From: JANLSO01 sp031362405 | GTDB taxonomy: Bacteria > Actinomycetota > Thermoleophilia > Miltoncostaeales > Miltoncostaeaceae | Direction: 5' to 3' | NCBI GenBank assembly: GCA_031362405.1 | Contig: JANLSO010000009.1 | Location: 1-35,249 of the forward strand | Length of the DNA: 35,249 bases | In this document: positions 1 to 6,103 of the stretch, piece by piece | Layout: each line of letters begins with the position of its first letter | Numbering within the stretch: the first letter of the stretch is position 1 | Notes under the pieces: model-generated | What the model saw: the letters and a program-made list of their open reading frames with translations, nothing else | Databases searched by the model: none | Told to the model about the DNA's origin: nothing | Program-made: the position numbers and the translations under genes

Positions 1-395
1 CCGGAGAAACCACCCGATACCTGGTGGATCATGATCTTCGCGTTGGGAAGCGCCATTCGCTTGCCCGGGGCGCCGCCGGCGAGCAGCAGCGCACCCATGC
101 TCATCGCGATGCCGCAGCAGATCGTCTGCACATCGGGCTTGATGAACTGCATGGTGTCGTAGATCGCCAGGCCGGAGTACACCGAGCCGCCGGGCGAGTT
201 GATGTAGATCGAAATGTCCTTGTCGGGATCCTCCGACTCGAGGTGCAGCAGCTGGGCGACGATCAGGTTGGCGATCTGGTCGTCGACGGGTGTGCCGAGG
301 AACACGATGCGCTCGTTGAGAAGGCGCGAGTAGATGTCGAACGAACGCTCGCCACGCGGCGTCTGCTCGATCACCATCGGAATCAGGGGACTCAT
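1..395 (-). CDS. clpP: ATP-dependent Clp protease proteolytic subunit ClpP (3' end cut by window)
   Basis: Serine protease subunit that forms the tetradecameric chamber of the Clp protease and works with ClpX or ClpC in protein quality control in the cytoplasm. The visible 131 residues run from MSPLIPMVIEQTPRGERSFD through the ClpP core. The nucleophile is Ser99 in GIAMSMGALLLAGG and the active-site His124 lies in IMIHQVSGGF; the active-site Asp would lie beyond the window. The text YINSPGGSVYSGLAIYDTM is a family hallmark. The ATG start at 395 is supported by AAGGAGAG about ten bases upstream. The CGIAMSMG motif is closer to actinobacterial ClpP1/ClpP2 paralogues than to E. coli GQAASMG. A partner clpP and clpX would be expected just outside the window. 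Identity is secure; which paralogue it is cannot be decided here. Confidence 0.97.
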   Translation of the reverse strand, partial: MSPLIPMVIEQTPRGERSFDIYSRLLNERIVFLGTPVDDQIANLIVAQLLHLESEDPDKDISIYINSPGGSVYSGLAIYDTMQFIKPDVQTICCGIAMSMGALLLAGGAPGKRMALPNAKIMIHQVSGGFS

Positions 396-475
396 GAGCC
401 TGGCACTCTCCTTGGGCATTGCCGAGTGACGATCACATCGGCCGTCACGCGGCACAGCATGACGGGTCGGGCGGT

Positions 476-497
476 AAAAGCGCCCGGCACCCGGGCG
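476..497 (-). terminator. Rho-independent terminator after the small membrane protein gene
   Basis: On the minus strand a 7-bp perfect stem (CGCCCGG, loop of three, CCGGGCG; 481-497) starts three bases beyond the stop codon of the upstream gene and is followed by CTTTTA, a short U-tract in the RNA. It separates that gene from clpP, which must then be read from its own promoter in the 80 bases 396-475. A spaced inverted repeat GTGACG/CGTCAC (426-448) lies in that clpP leader and could be an operator. Confidence 0.6.
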
Positions 498-499
498 GG

Positions 500-844
500 T
501 CAGTTTCCGGCAACGAGCACCAGCACGATGTAGAGCGCGACGACCACGAACAGTGCACCGATCAGGAAGCGCACGTTCGGTGAGATCCGAGCTTCCCCGG
601 CCCCGCGTGAGTGCCGCCGCGGCCACAGCCAGCGCCCCGCCGCCCACGACGCGGCCCCGGCAAGCAGCGTCGCGGCCAACAGGGATCCCGCCGCCTGCAA
701 CCCGAGAGCGGGCAGCACGACCAGCAGTATCAGCCATACCGGCAAAAAGGCCGCGACGATCCGCCCGATACGGCCTGCGATTCCGGCGACATCGTCGAAA
801 TCGTCCGAGACCTCGTCGTGTACGCGGCGGTCGTCAGAACGAAT
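500..844 (-). CDS. Small membrane protein of unknown function
   Basis: About 114 residues if read from an ATT at 844; the start is uncertain because no ATG, GTG or CTG lies near the expected point. GGAAGGA sits about nine bases before the ATT. A TTG at 745 would give only 81 residues and lose the acidic N-terminus. The protein has an acidic stretch (DEVSDDFDDV), two hydrophobic segments forming a hairpin (VWLILLVVLPALGLQAAG and LLAATLLAGAASW), a basic link (RWLWPRRHSR) and a C-terminal membrane helix (FLIGALFVVVALYIVLVLVA). It overlaps the end of the molybdoenzyme gene by 11 bases, so translation is probably coupled. I do not recognise the family. It could help anchor the molybdoenzyme, but this is a guess from position only. 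Confidence 0.6.
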   Translation of the reverse strand: MRSDDRRVHDEVSDDFDDVAGIAGRIGRIVAAFLPVWLILLVVLPALGLQAAGSLLAATLLAGAASWAAGRWLWPRRHSRGAGEARISPNVRFLIGALFVVVALYIVLVLVAGN

Positions 845-1433
845 AACGCTCTTCCTTCCACGGGTCGGCGGTGTTCGAGTAGCCGAGGCGTTCCCAGTAG
901 CCCTGCTGATCGCGGTCGAGGAACTCCAGGCCGCGCAGCCACTTCGCGCTCTTCCAGAAGTAGAGGTGCGGCACGACCAGACGCAGTGGCCGACCGTGCT
1001 CGGGATCGAGCTCGCGGCCCCCGAAGCCGTAGGCGAGAAGTACGTTCGGCGCCCGCAGGTCGGTGAGCGGGATGTTCGTGGTGTAGCCGTTCTCGCCATG
1101 CGCCAGCACGTGGGTCGCATCTGCCGTCAGCTGCACGCGGTCGAGGATCTCCGCGAACGCGACCCCCTCCCACAGCGTGTCGAGCTTGCTCCAGGTGGTG
1201 ACGCAGTGGATGTCGCAGGTGACCATCTGCGCGGGGAGTTCCTTCACCTCGGCGAGGGTCCAACGCTGCGGGTTTTCGACGCGTCCCCAGATGCGGAGGT
1301 CCCAATCGCCGGGTGCTGCCGTGTATGGCACTGATCCGACGTGGAGCACCGGGAAGTCGCGCACCATGTGCTGCCCCGGGGGGATCCGCCGCCGCTCGTC
1401 GTCACTCACGCCGCGGTTGCGAAGGATTCCCAT
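834..1433 (-). CDS. Sulfite oxidase-like molybdopterin-dependent oxidoreductase
   Basis: A 199-residue protein made of a single oxidoreductase molybdopterin-binding domain (PF00174, YuiH-type). The Mo-ligand cysteine is Cys77 in VTCDIHCVTTWSKLDTLWEG; other family marks are WDLRIWG near residue 45, YGFGGREL, and PLRLVVPHLYFWKSAKW, which holds the basic residues that contact the cofactor. Length fits short cytoplasmic YuiH-like proteins without the dimerisation domain. No signal peptide or Tat motif is seen, so it probably acts in the cytoplasm. The start at 1433 (MGILRNRG) was preferred because upstream in-frame codons run into the neighbouring regulatory region. Physiological substrate is unknown; members may act on sulfite, sulfoxides or other small substrates. 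It is divergent from the TetR cassette and shares its 99-bp intergenic region. Confidence 0.9.
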   Translation of the reverse strand: MGILRNRGVSDDERRRIPPGQHMVRDFPVLHVGSVPYTAAPGDWDLRIWGRVENPQRWTLAEVKELPAQMVTCDIHCVTTWSKLDTLWEGVAFAEILDRVQLTADATHVLAHGENGYTTNIPLTDLRAPNVLLAYGFGGRELDPEHGRPLRLVVPHLYFWKSAKWLRGLEFLDRDQQGYWERLGYSNTADPWKEERYSF

Positions 1434-1463
1434 ACGGCTTTCGATCTTAGTCGTGCCAACCCC

Positions 1464-1493
1464 TTGACGCCCATACCAACTAGTTGGTACTAA
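1464..1493 (+). promoter_or_regulatory. Sigma-70-type promoter of the VOC/TetR cassette
   Basis: TTGACG (1464-1469) and TACTAA (1488-1493) are separated by 18 bases. The predicted start near 1500 is about 33 bases ahead of the first ATG at 1533, which has GAGGAGG in front. The spacer contains a perfect palindrome, listed separately. The boxes match the sigma-70/HrdB consensus in five and four of six positions by eye. Confidence 0.55.
1474..1489. promoter_or_regulatory. Perfect 16-bp palindrome, probable TetR operator
   Basis: TACCAACTAGTTGGTA is identical to its reverse complement. It lies between the -35 and -10 boxes, so a bound dimer would block RNA polymerase. The size and symmetry fit operators of TetR-family repressors, and a TetR gene is the second gene of the cassette (2011-2637). 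The site is also 41 bases from the divergent molybdoenzyme start and might affect it. Binding by the local TetR protein is inference. Confidence 0.7.
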
Positions 1494-1532
1494 TCGTTCA
1501 TCGTGTTGACCGGCCGAAACGAGGAGGCTGCC

Positions 1533-2006
1533 ATGCCACCGATCACCCCAAACCTGTGGTTCGACACTGAGTCGGAGGACGCAGCGGCGTTCTACACCTC
1601 GGTCTTCCCCAACTCGGGGATCGTCAGCCTCACCCACTACCCAGAAGCCGGGCCGCGCGAGGCGGGGATGGTGATGACCATCGATTTCGACCTCGACGGC
1701 CAACGCTTCACGGCAATCAACGGGGGACCCGACTTTCCCTTCAGCGAGGCGGTCTCGTTCCTGGTCAACTGCGCAGACCAGTCCGAGATCGACTACTACT
1801 GGGAGCGTCTGTCAGACGGTGGGAAAGAGGGCCCCTGCGGCTGGGTGAAGGACCGCTTCGGTCTCTCGTGGCAGGTGTGTCCCGTCGGGATGGACGCGCT
1901 GTTGAACGATCCCGACTCCGGCCGTGGTCAGCGGGCAATGACCGCAATGTTCGGCATGAAAAAGATCGACGTGGCCGCGCTCTACGCCGCCGCCGACGCG
2001 CCGTGA
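1533..2006 (+). CDS. VOC-superfamily protein, PhnB / 3-demethylubiquinone methyltransferase-like
   Basis: A 157-residue protein of the vicinal oxygen chelate fold (PF06983 type). It opens with ITPNLWFDTESEDAAAFYTS and continues with the family's FTAINGGPDFPFSEAVSF and GWVKDRFGLSWQVCP. Members called 3-demethylubiquinone-9 3-methyltransferase in databases are rarely methyltransferases; many are resistance or dioxygenase-like proteins of unknown substrate. The ATG at 1533 was chosen over one 30 bases upstream because GAGGAGG precedes it and the family begins at this point. It is the first gene of a cassette with a TetR regulator, a split-barrel protein, a second VOC protein and a DUF1905 protein, which suggests a small inducible detoxification or stress unit. 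Substrate unknown. Confidence 0.88.
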   Translation: MPPITPNLWFDTESEDAAAFYTSVFPNSGIVSLTHYPEAGPREAGMVMTIDFDLDGQRFTAINGGPDFPFSEAVSFLVNCADQSEIDYYWERLSDGGKEGPCGWVKDRFGLSWQVCPVGMDALLNDPDSGRGQRAMTAMFGMKKIDVAALYAAADAP

Positions 2007-2010
2007 ACCC

Positions 2011-2637
2011 GTGACCACGACCGCCCGCCGATCGACCCGCAGCGGCGACACACGCGATCGTCTGCTCGCCGCGGCGACCAACGTGATCCGCGCCAAGGGT
2101 CTCAGTGCGACGACCGTCGACGACATCTGCCGTGAGGCCGGCCTCACCAAGGGCGCGTTCTTCCATCACTTCGCAAGCAAAGAGGCCCTGGCCGTCGCGG
2201 CCGCCGGATACTGGTCGCAGATGACCGGTGCCCTTTTTGCCGGCGCGAGCTATCACGACCATCCCGACCCCGCCGACCGGGTCCTCGCCTATGTCGACTT
2301 CCGGGCGGCTCTGGTGGTCGGTGAATCGGCCGAGTACACCTGCCTGGTCGGCACAATGGTCCAGGAGGCCTTTTCCACCCACCCGGCGATCCGCGACGCG
2401 TCGCGTGACAGCATTCTCGGCCACGCCGCCACCTTAGAGGCCGACATCGCAGCGGCACTGGCGATGTCCGATCGAGGCTCCGAGGTCGATGTGGCGAGCC
2501 TTGCCCGCCACACCCAGGCCGTTCTTCAGGGTGCCTTCATCCTCGGCAAGGCCACCGACGATCCGAGGATCGCCAACGAAAGCGTGGCCCATCTTCGCCG
2601 ATATCTCGAGCTTCTCTTTGAGAGAAACGGAGGCTGA
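2011..2637 (+). CDS. TetR-family transcriptional regulator
   Basis: A 208-residue regulator starting with GTG, four bases after the previous stop. The N-terminal DNA-binding domain (about residues 14-60) shows RDRLLAAATNVIRAKGLSAT, then DDICREAGLTKGAFFHHF, the helix-turn-helix with the usual KGAFFHHFASKEAL hinge. The remaining helical part would bind a ligand and form the dimer. C-terminal features LVGTMVQEAFSTHP and VLQGAFILGKA are typical of the NemR/AcrR-like subgroup that answers to electrophiles or small aromatic compounds (family knowledge, not proven here). It is inside the cassette it most probably controls through the palindrome at 1474-1489, giving a negative autoregulatory loop. 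Confidence 0.95.
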   Translation: MTTTARRSTRSGDTRDRLLAAATNVIRAKGLSATTVDDICREAGLTKGAFFHHFASKEALAVAAAGYWSQMTGALFAGASYHDHPDPADRVLAYVDFRAALVVGESAEYTCLVGTMVQEAFSTHPAIRDASRDSILGHAATLEADIAAALAMSDRGSEVDVASLARHTQAVLQGAFILGKATDDPRIANESVAHLRRYLELLFERNGG

Positions 2638-2640
2638 CCC

Positions 2641-3183
2641 ATGCCCGCCGTCACCGCTCCTATTCCCCAGGGCGATCTCGCCCTGCTTGCGACGCCGGTC
2701 GCACGGGAGCTGCTCGAATCGCGGATACCCGCCCGGATGGCCTACACGGCGCGCGACGGATTCCCGCGGATCGTTGCTACCTGGTTTTACTGGAACGGTG
2801 TCGAATTGGTGATGCCGACCTTCATCAGCGCCCCCCACATCGTCCACCCGCCGCGGCGGGTGCGCGATCTCCGCGCCGACCCGCGCTGCGCGATCAGCAT
2901 CGACACCGAGGGCCAACCGCCCGAGGTCCTCACGATCCGCGGTGAGGTGGCCATCACCGAGGTCGCCGGAGTCGCTGACGAGTATGCGCTTTCGGCCCGC
3001 CGGTATCTCGGCGACGAGGCAGCGGACGGGTACCTGGCGAAGCTCGCAAACCCGGCGACCCGGATAGCCCGGATCTCGTGCCGCCCGGCGTGGGTCGGTC
3101 TGCTCGACTTCATCACACGGCTCCCCGACGCCCTCGGCGGCCTCACAACAACAAACCCCAATCGATTGGAGACATCATCATGA
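2641..3183 (+). CDS. Pyridoxamine 5'-phosphate oxidase-fold (flavin or F420 split-barrel) protein
   Basis: A 180-residue protein of the split beta-barrel fold. Recognisable parts are the N-terminal LLESRIPARMAYTARDGFPR (about residues 26-45), where the family has its strand-turn-strand with Gly-Phe/Tyr-Pro, followed by VELVMPTFISAPH, the run VRDLRADPRCAISIDTEG (family phrase: residues, Asp-Pro-Arg, then a strand), and ITEVAG. Proteins of this kind bind FMN or F420 and reduce or bind diverse small molecules. The C-terminal PAWVGLLDFITRLPDALGG is less conserved. It starts three bases after the TetR stop, behind GAGAAACGGAGG, and its TGA overlaps the next ATG, so it is translationally coupled. 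Cofactor cannot be told from sequence alone. Confidence 0.82.
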   Translation: MPAVTAPIPQGDLALLATPVARELLESRIPARMAYTARDGFPRIVATWFYWNGVELVMPTFISAPHIVHPPRRVRDLRADPRCAISIDTEGQPPEVLTIRGEVAITEVAGVADEYALSARRYLGDEAADGYLAKLANPATRIARISCRPAWVGLLDFITRLPDALGGLTTTNPNRLETSS

Positions 3184-3659
3184 GCGACCCCACCGCCATT
3201 CCCTTGCCCGAAGGCATGCATCAGCTGTCGCCGCATCTGGTCTGCGCGGGAGCCGCCGCCGCCATCGATTTCTACGTGGCAGCATTCGACGCCGTCGAGA
3301 TGATGCGCATGCCGGGGCCCGACGGGAAGCTCATTCACGCGGGTCTTGTGATCAACGGCTCGTCGGTGCTGCTGATGGACGAGCACCTCGACTTCGGGGC
3401 GCGCTCGCCAAAGAGCCTTGGCGGCAGCCCCGTGACGATCCACCTGATCGTCCCCGACGTCGACGCCTGGGTCGCACGAGCGGTGGAGGCCGGCGCAACG
3501 GTCACGATGCCCGTCGACGACATGTTCTGGGGCGATCGCTACGGGGTGATTCAGGATCCCTTCGGCCACAACTGGTCGATCGCGACGCCGCAGCGCGCCA
3601 TGTCTGCCGACGAGATGCGCGAAGCCATGGCGGCCGCCATGGGGGGAGGCATGTCGTGA
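3180..3659 (+). CDS. VOC-superfamily protein, PhnB-like glyoxalase/dioxygenase fold
   Basis: A 159-residue VOC protein, distinct from the first one in the cassette. Hallmarks: HLVCAGAAAAIDFYVAAFDA (about residues 17-36), MPGPDGKLIHAGLVINGSSV, PVTIHLIVPDVDAWVARAVE, MPVDDMFWGDRYGVIQDPFG and HNWSIATP. This YER-like DPFGHNW ending is typical of the YnfC/PhnB branch that includes bleomycin-resistance-like proteins. The C-terminus is a short Met/Ala/Gly helix. The start ATG overlaps the preceding stop by four bases. Whether it binds a metal or sequesters a compound is unknown. Confidence 0.88.
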   Translation: MSDPTAIPLPEGMHQLSPHLVCAGAAAAIDFYVAAFDAVEMMRMPGPDGKLIHAGLVINGSSVLLMDEHLDFGARSPKSLGGSPVTIHLIVPDVDAWVARAVEAGATVTMPVDDMFWGDRYGVIQDPFGHNWSIATPQRAMSADEMREAMAAAMGGGMS

Positions 3660-3934
3660 GTGGCCTTGACGCCACGTTTACCGCGACCCTCGTCAAGAGC
3701 CCGAACCGGGGAGGCTGGACCTACGTGGTCATGCCCGGATCGGCGGAGTTCTTTGGAACCAAGGGACTCGTAAAGGTTCGCGGTGAGGTCGACGGTCAAC
3801 CCTTCGAGGCCTCGTTCATGGCGTTGGGCGACGGTACCCACAAGCTGCCGATGAAAGCCGACACGCGAAAGGCCATCGCGAAGGGGGCCGGTGACTCCGT
3901 GACGGTCCACCTGCAGGAGCGGCTCGATATGTGA
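3656..3934 (+). CDS. DUF1905 domain protein
   Basis: A 92-residue protein that is one complete DUF1905 domain (PF08922). Signature parts are WTYVVMPGSAEFFGTKGLVK (about residues 21-40), VDGQPFEASFMALGDGTHKL and KADTRKAIAKGAGDSVTVHL. The domain is a small beta-barrel of unknown function that in other bacteria is often joined to a YdeI/OmpD-associated (PF13376) segment, which is absent here. The GTG start overlaps the preceding TGA (GTGA). It ends the cassette and faces the inositol-monophosphatase-family gene. Confidence 0.85.
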   Translation: MSGLDATFTATLVKSPNRGGWTYVVMPGSAEFFGTKGLVKVRGEVDGQPFEASFMALGDGTHKLPMKADTRKAIAKGAGDSVTVHLQERLDM

Positions 3935-3950
3935 CCGCCTGCAGTCGTGC

Positions 3951-3977
3951 CCGCGCGGCGTCGTCAGCGCCGCGCGG
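3951..3977. terminator. Convergent hairpin between DUF1905 and IMPase-family genes
   Basis: CCGCGCGGCG (3951-3960) and CGCCGCGCGG (3968-3977) form a perfect 10-bp stem with a seven-base loop. It starts 17 bases after the plus-strand stop and includes the last codons and stop of the minus-strand gene. There is no U-tract on either side, so it is either a weak, Rho-assisted or a U-less actinobacterial terminator. Confidence 0.5.
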
Positions 3978-4806
3978 CGGCCCCGGCGGTCAACGCGTCG
4001 CGCAGCGGCTCGAGGTGATCAACGTGCCGCGCCGCCACGATTCGACGGCGGCCCATCAGATCAAGCGGGACGGCATCGAGGTCTTCGGGTTCGGGCATTC
4101 CGACGATTCCACCCGCTTCACGGACGATGAGCTGAGCCCCCGCGACGTCAACTGCTCGTCCCGGCCCCAGGCCGAGCATCGCGTCGCAGCGATCGGCGGC
4201 CACCCAGCACAGCGACATAGCCAGCGAACCCAGGGCGCGAATTCGCCCGACATGGCCGACCAGAGGTACCGATGCCGCCGCCAGGCGCACAGGGCTGGCG
4301 CCCTCGGCGGCGATCGTCCGTAGGCGACCCGCCGAGGCGTCGAGCCGCAGCGGCGCGCCGTCGAGCCACGCCCCGACACCACGCTCGGCGGTGAACTCCT
4401 CGCCGGTGCCGTAGTCGCGCACATAGCCCAGCCGAACCTGCCCCATCGTCGGCCCGTCGGCGACGCCGATCGCGGTGCAAAAGAGCGGTGCGCCGCGCTT
4501 GGCGTTTTGGCTTCCGTCGATGGGATCGATGACGACGATCGGGGTGCCACCACCGAGCTCGATGACGCCGACCTCCTCGCTGAGGATGGTCATCGAGACG
4601 CCTTCGTGATGCAGAACGCGTAGTTCGGTGAGGATGTGGTCCTCGGCGACGCGGTCGATCCCCGCCGTGATGTCGCCGCCCGCGCCGCGTCCGAGATCGG
4701 CGGCGCGTTCTTGCGGGGTCATCCGCCGCGCGTCGACGGCGATGCGGTCGCAGGCCGCCCGAAAATGGGCGAACCAGCGCTCCGCGTCGGCGCCTGGGCT
4801 ACCCAT
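3964..4806 (-). CDS. Inositol monophosphatase-family phosphatase
   Basis: A 280-residue member of the Mg2+-dependent, lithium-sensitive phosphatase superfamily (inositol-1-phosphatase, fructose-1,6-bisphosphatase, 3'-phosphoadenosine phosphatase). Metal-site motifs are visible: AGGDITAGIDRVAED (first Asp), ILSEEVGV (the catalytic Glu pair) and VIDPIDGSQNAKRGAPLF, which reads DPIDGS where most members have DPIDGT. The second signature is degenerate: DVAGAQLIVREAGGIVG in place of W-D-x-A-A-G. Substrate cannot be told. The start overlaps the stop of the DUF1015 gene by eight bases, so the two are read together; a serine or inositol phosphate role would be speculation. Confidence 0.9.
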   Translation of the reverse strand: MGSPGADAERWFAHFRAACDRIAVDARRMTPQERAADLGRGAGGDITAGIDRVAEDHILTELRVLHHEGVSMTILSEEVGVIELGGGTPIVVIDPIDGSQNAKRGAPLFCTAIGVADGPTMGQVRLGYVRDYGTGEEFTAERGVGAWLDGAPLRLDASAGRLRTIAAEGASPVRLAAASVPLVGHVGRIRALGSLAMSLCWVAADRCDAMLGLGPGRAVDVAGAQLIVREAGGIVGMPEPEDLDAVPLDLMGRRRIVAARHVDHLEPLRDALTAGAAARR

Positions 4807-6019
4807 CGACCAGCGAGTGGAAGGCCACGCCGGTCAGGAGCTTCGGGAAGAAGTAGGTCGATTTCTGCGGCATCGTCTCGGCGGCATCGGCGACGGCGGC
4901 GACCGCGGCTTTCGGGATCGGTCGCAGCACAAACGCGGCCTGCGCGGCACCGGAGGCCGCCCTGTCGAACGCCTCGCGGGGATCCTTTGTGTAGGTGAGT
5001 TTCCCGCGGGCGGCGAGCGCGGCCTGGTCGGCACCGAGATCCGGCACGAGGACCTCGCTCTCGATCACCGCGACGTCGAGCCGAGCCGCGGGAGACGGGT
5101 CGGTGTGCGGCGGGCCGGTCAGCAGCACCGCTCCGGTGGGTCGCACCAGACCGGCGGCAAAGGCGTTCTCGGGGGCGGCGGTGATGGCGGCCATCAGGGC
5201 ATCGAAGTCGGCGACCGGCGTAGAGGTCAGGCGTGAGGCGGCCCCGTCGGGCCACTCGGCGAGCAGCCGGTGCGTCGGCAGTACGACAAGGCCCGGGTCA
5301 TCGAGGGCGGTCAGGCCCATCATCACGTTGTCGAACGCATGCGGTAGATCATCCCCGACCTCGGCACGCCGTTCGGCCTGGAACCCCACCGCGGTCTCGT
5401 ATCGGTGATGACCGTCGGCGATGAGGATCCAGCGGTCGGCCATCGCCGTGGTGACGGCGGCGCAGGCGGCCGGGTCGTCGATCCACCAGATGCGGTGGAC
5501 GGTGCCGTCGACGTCGGCGAACTCGGCCTCGGGTGTGCCCGCCACTCCGGCCGCCGCCCAGGCGGTTCCGTCGGAATCGGGGTAGAGGCCGAATACCGGT
5601 GAGAGATTGGTCTGCACCGCGCGGGTCAGGCGGAGGCGGTCGGCCTTCGGGCCGGCGTGGGTGCGTTCGTGGGGGCGCACGACACGACGCTCGTACGGCT
5701 CGATTCCGACCGCTGCCAACAGGGTGCGCCGCTCGCGCTCGACGCCATCGGCCAGCCGGAAGGTCTGCGTCCAGGCGATGATTCCGGGCTGATCTGCACG
5801 GGCGATCACGCCGTCCCGTATCCACTCGCCGATAAGCGTCCCGACCCCGTCGTACTCCAGCTCGGGAAGAATCAACCGCACCGAGTTGAACGGGCTCTCC
5901 CGGAGGTAGCCGAGGCGTTCGTCGGGTGAGATGACGTCGTACGGCGGGGCGACGAGGTCACCGAGCGCACCCGCGGCGGGGGTGTAGCGCAGCGCGGAGA
6001 ATGGGCGGACGACGGCCAC
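4799..6019 (-). CDS. DUF1015 family protein
   Basis: A 406-residue protein spanning the full DUF1015 family (PF06245). It opens with VVRPFSALRYTPAAGALGDL, then VAPPYDVISPDER (the family's most constant N-terminal text), FNSVRLILPE, RRTLLAAVGIEPYERRVVRP, HERTHAGPKADRLRL and ILIADGHHRYETAVGFQAER (about residues 196-215), where the HHRYET segment is nearly invariant. The C-terminus FFPKLLTGVAFHSL is also typical. Function of the family is not settled; it is often found near serine or amino-acid metabolism genes. The start is GTG at 6019. The gene is first in a two-gene unit with a phosphatase and has a candidate promoter at 6028-6055. Confidence 0.92.
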   Translation of the reverse strand: MAVVRPFSALRYTPAAGALGDLVAPPYDVISPDERLGYLRESPFNSVRLILPELEYDGVGTLIGEWIRDGVIARADQPGIIAWTQTFRLADGVERERRTLLAAVGIEPYERRVVRPHERTHAGPKADRLRLTRAVQTNLSPVFGLYPDSDGTAWAAAGVAGTPEAEFADVDGTVHRIWWIDDPAACAAVTTAMADRWILIADGHHRYETAVGFQAERRAEVGDDLPHAFDNVMMGLTALDDPGLVVLPTHRLLAEWPDGAASRLTSTPVADFDALMAAITAAPENAFAAGLVRPTGAVLLTGPPHTDPSPAARLDVAVIESEVLVPDLGADQAALAARGKLTYTKDPREAFDRAASGAAQAAFVLRPIPKAAVAAVADAAETMPQKSTYFFPKLLTGVAFHSLVDG

Positions 6020-6027
6020 GAGCGGCG

Positions 6028-6055
6028 ATGCTAGCAGCCGTCTGGGAGCGGTCTA
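6028..6055 (-). promoter_or_regulatory. Candidate promoter of the DUF1015-phosphatase unit
   Basis: On the minus strand TAGACC and TAGCAT are spaced by 16 bases; each matches the sigma-70 consensus in four of six positions. The -10 box lies only nine bases before the GTG start at 6019, so a transcript from here would be almost leaderless, a common pattern in actinobacteria. Confidence 0.35.
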
Positions 6056-6103
6056 CTCCCGTCACCGCCGGCATCCGCGACAGCGACTACCATCGGGTGT
6101 CCG

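Noticed and set aside
24..533. Long plus-strand frame antisense to clpP
   Set aside because: It is a shadow of the ClpP reading, with Arg/His-rich composition and no domain.
2787..3569. Minus-strand frame of 260 codons under the split-barrel and VOC genes
   Set aside because: It lies fully opposite two genes with clear families and starts and ends without signals; composition is that of an antisense frame.
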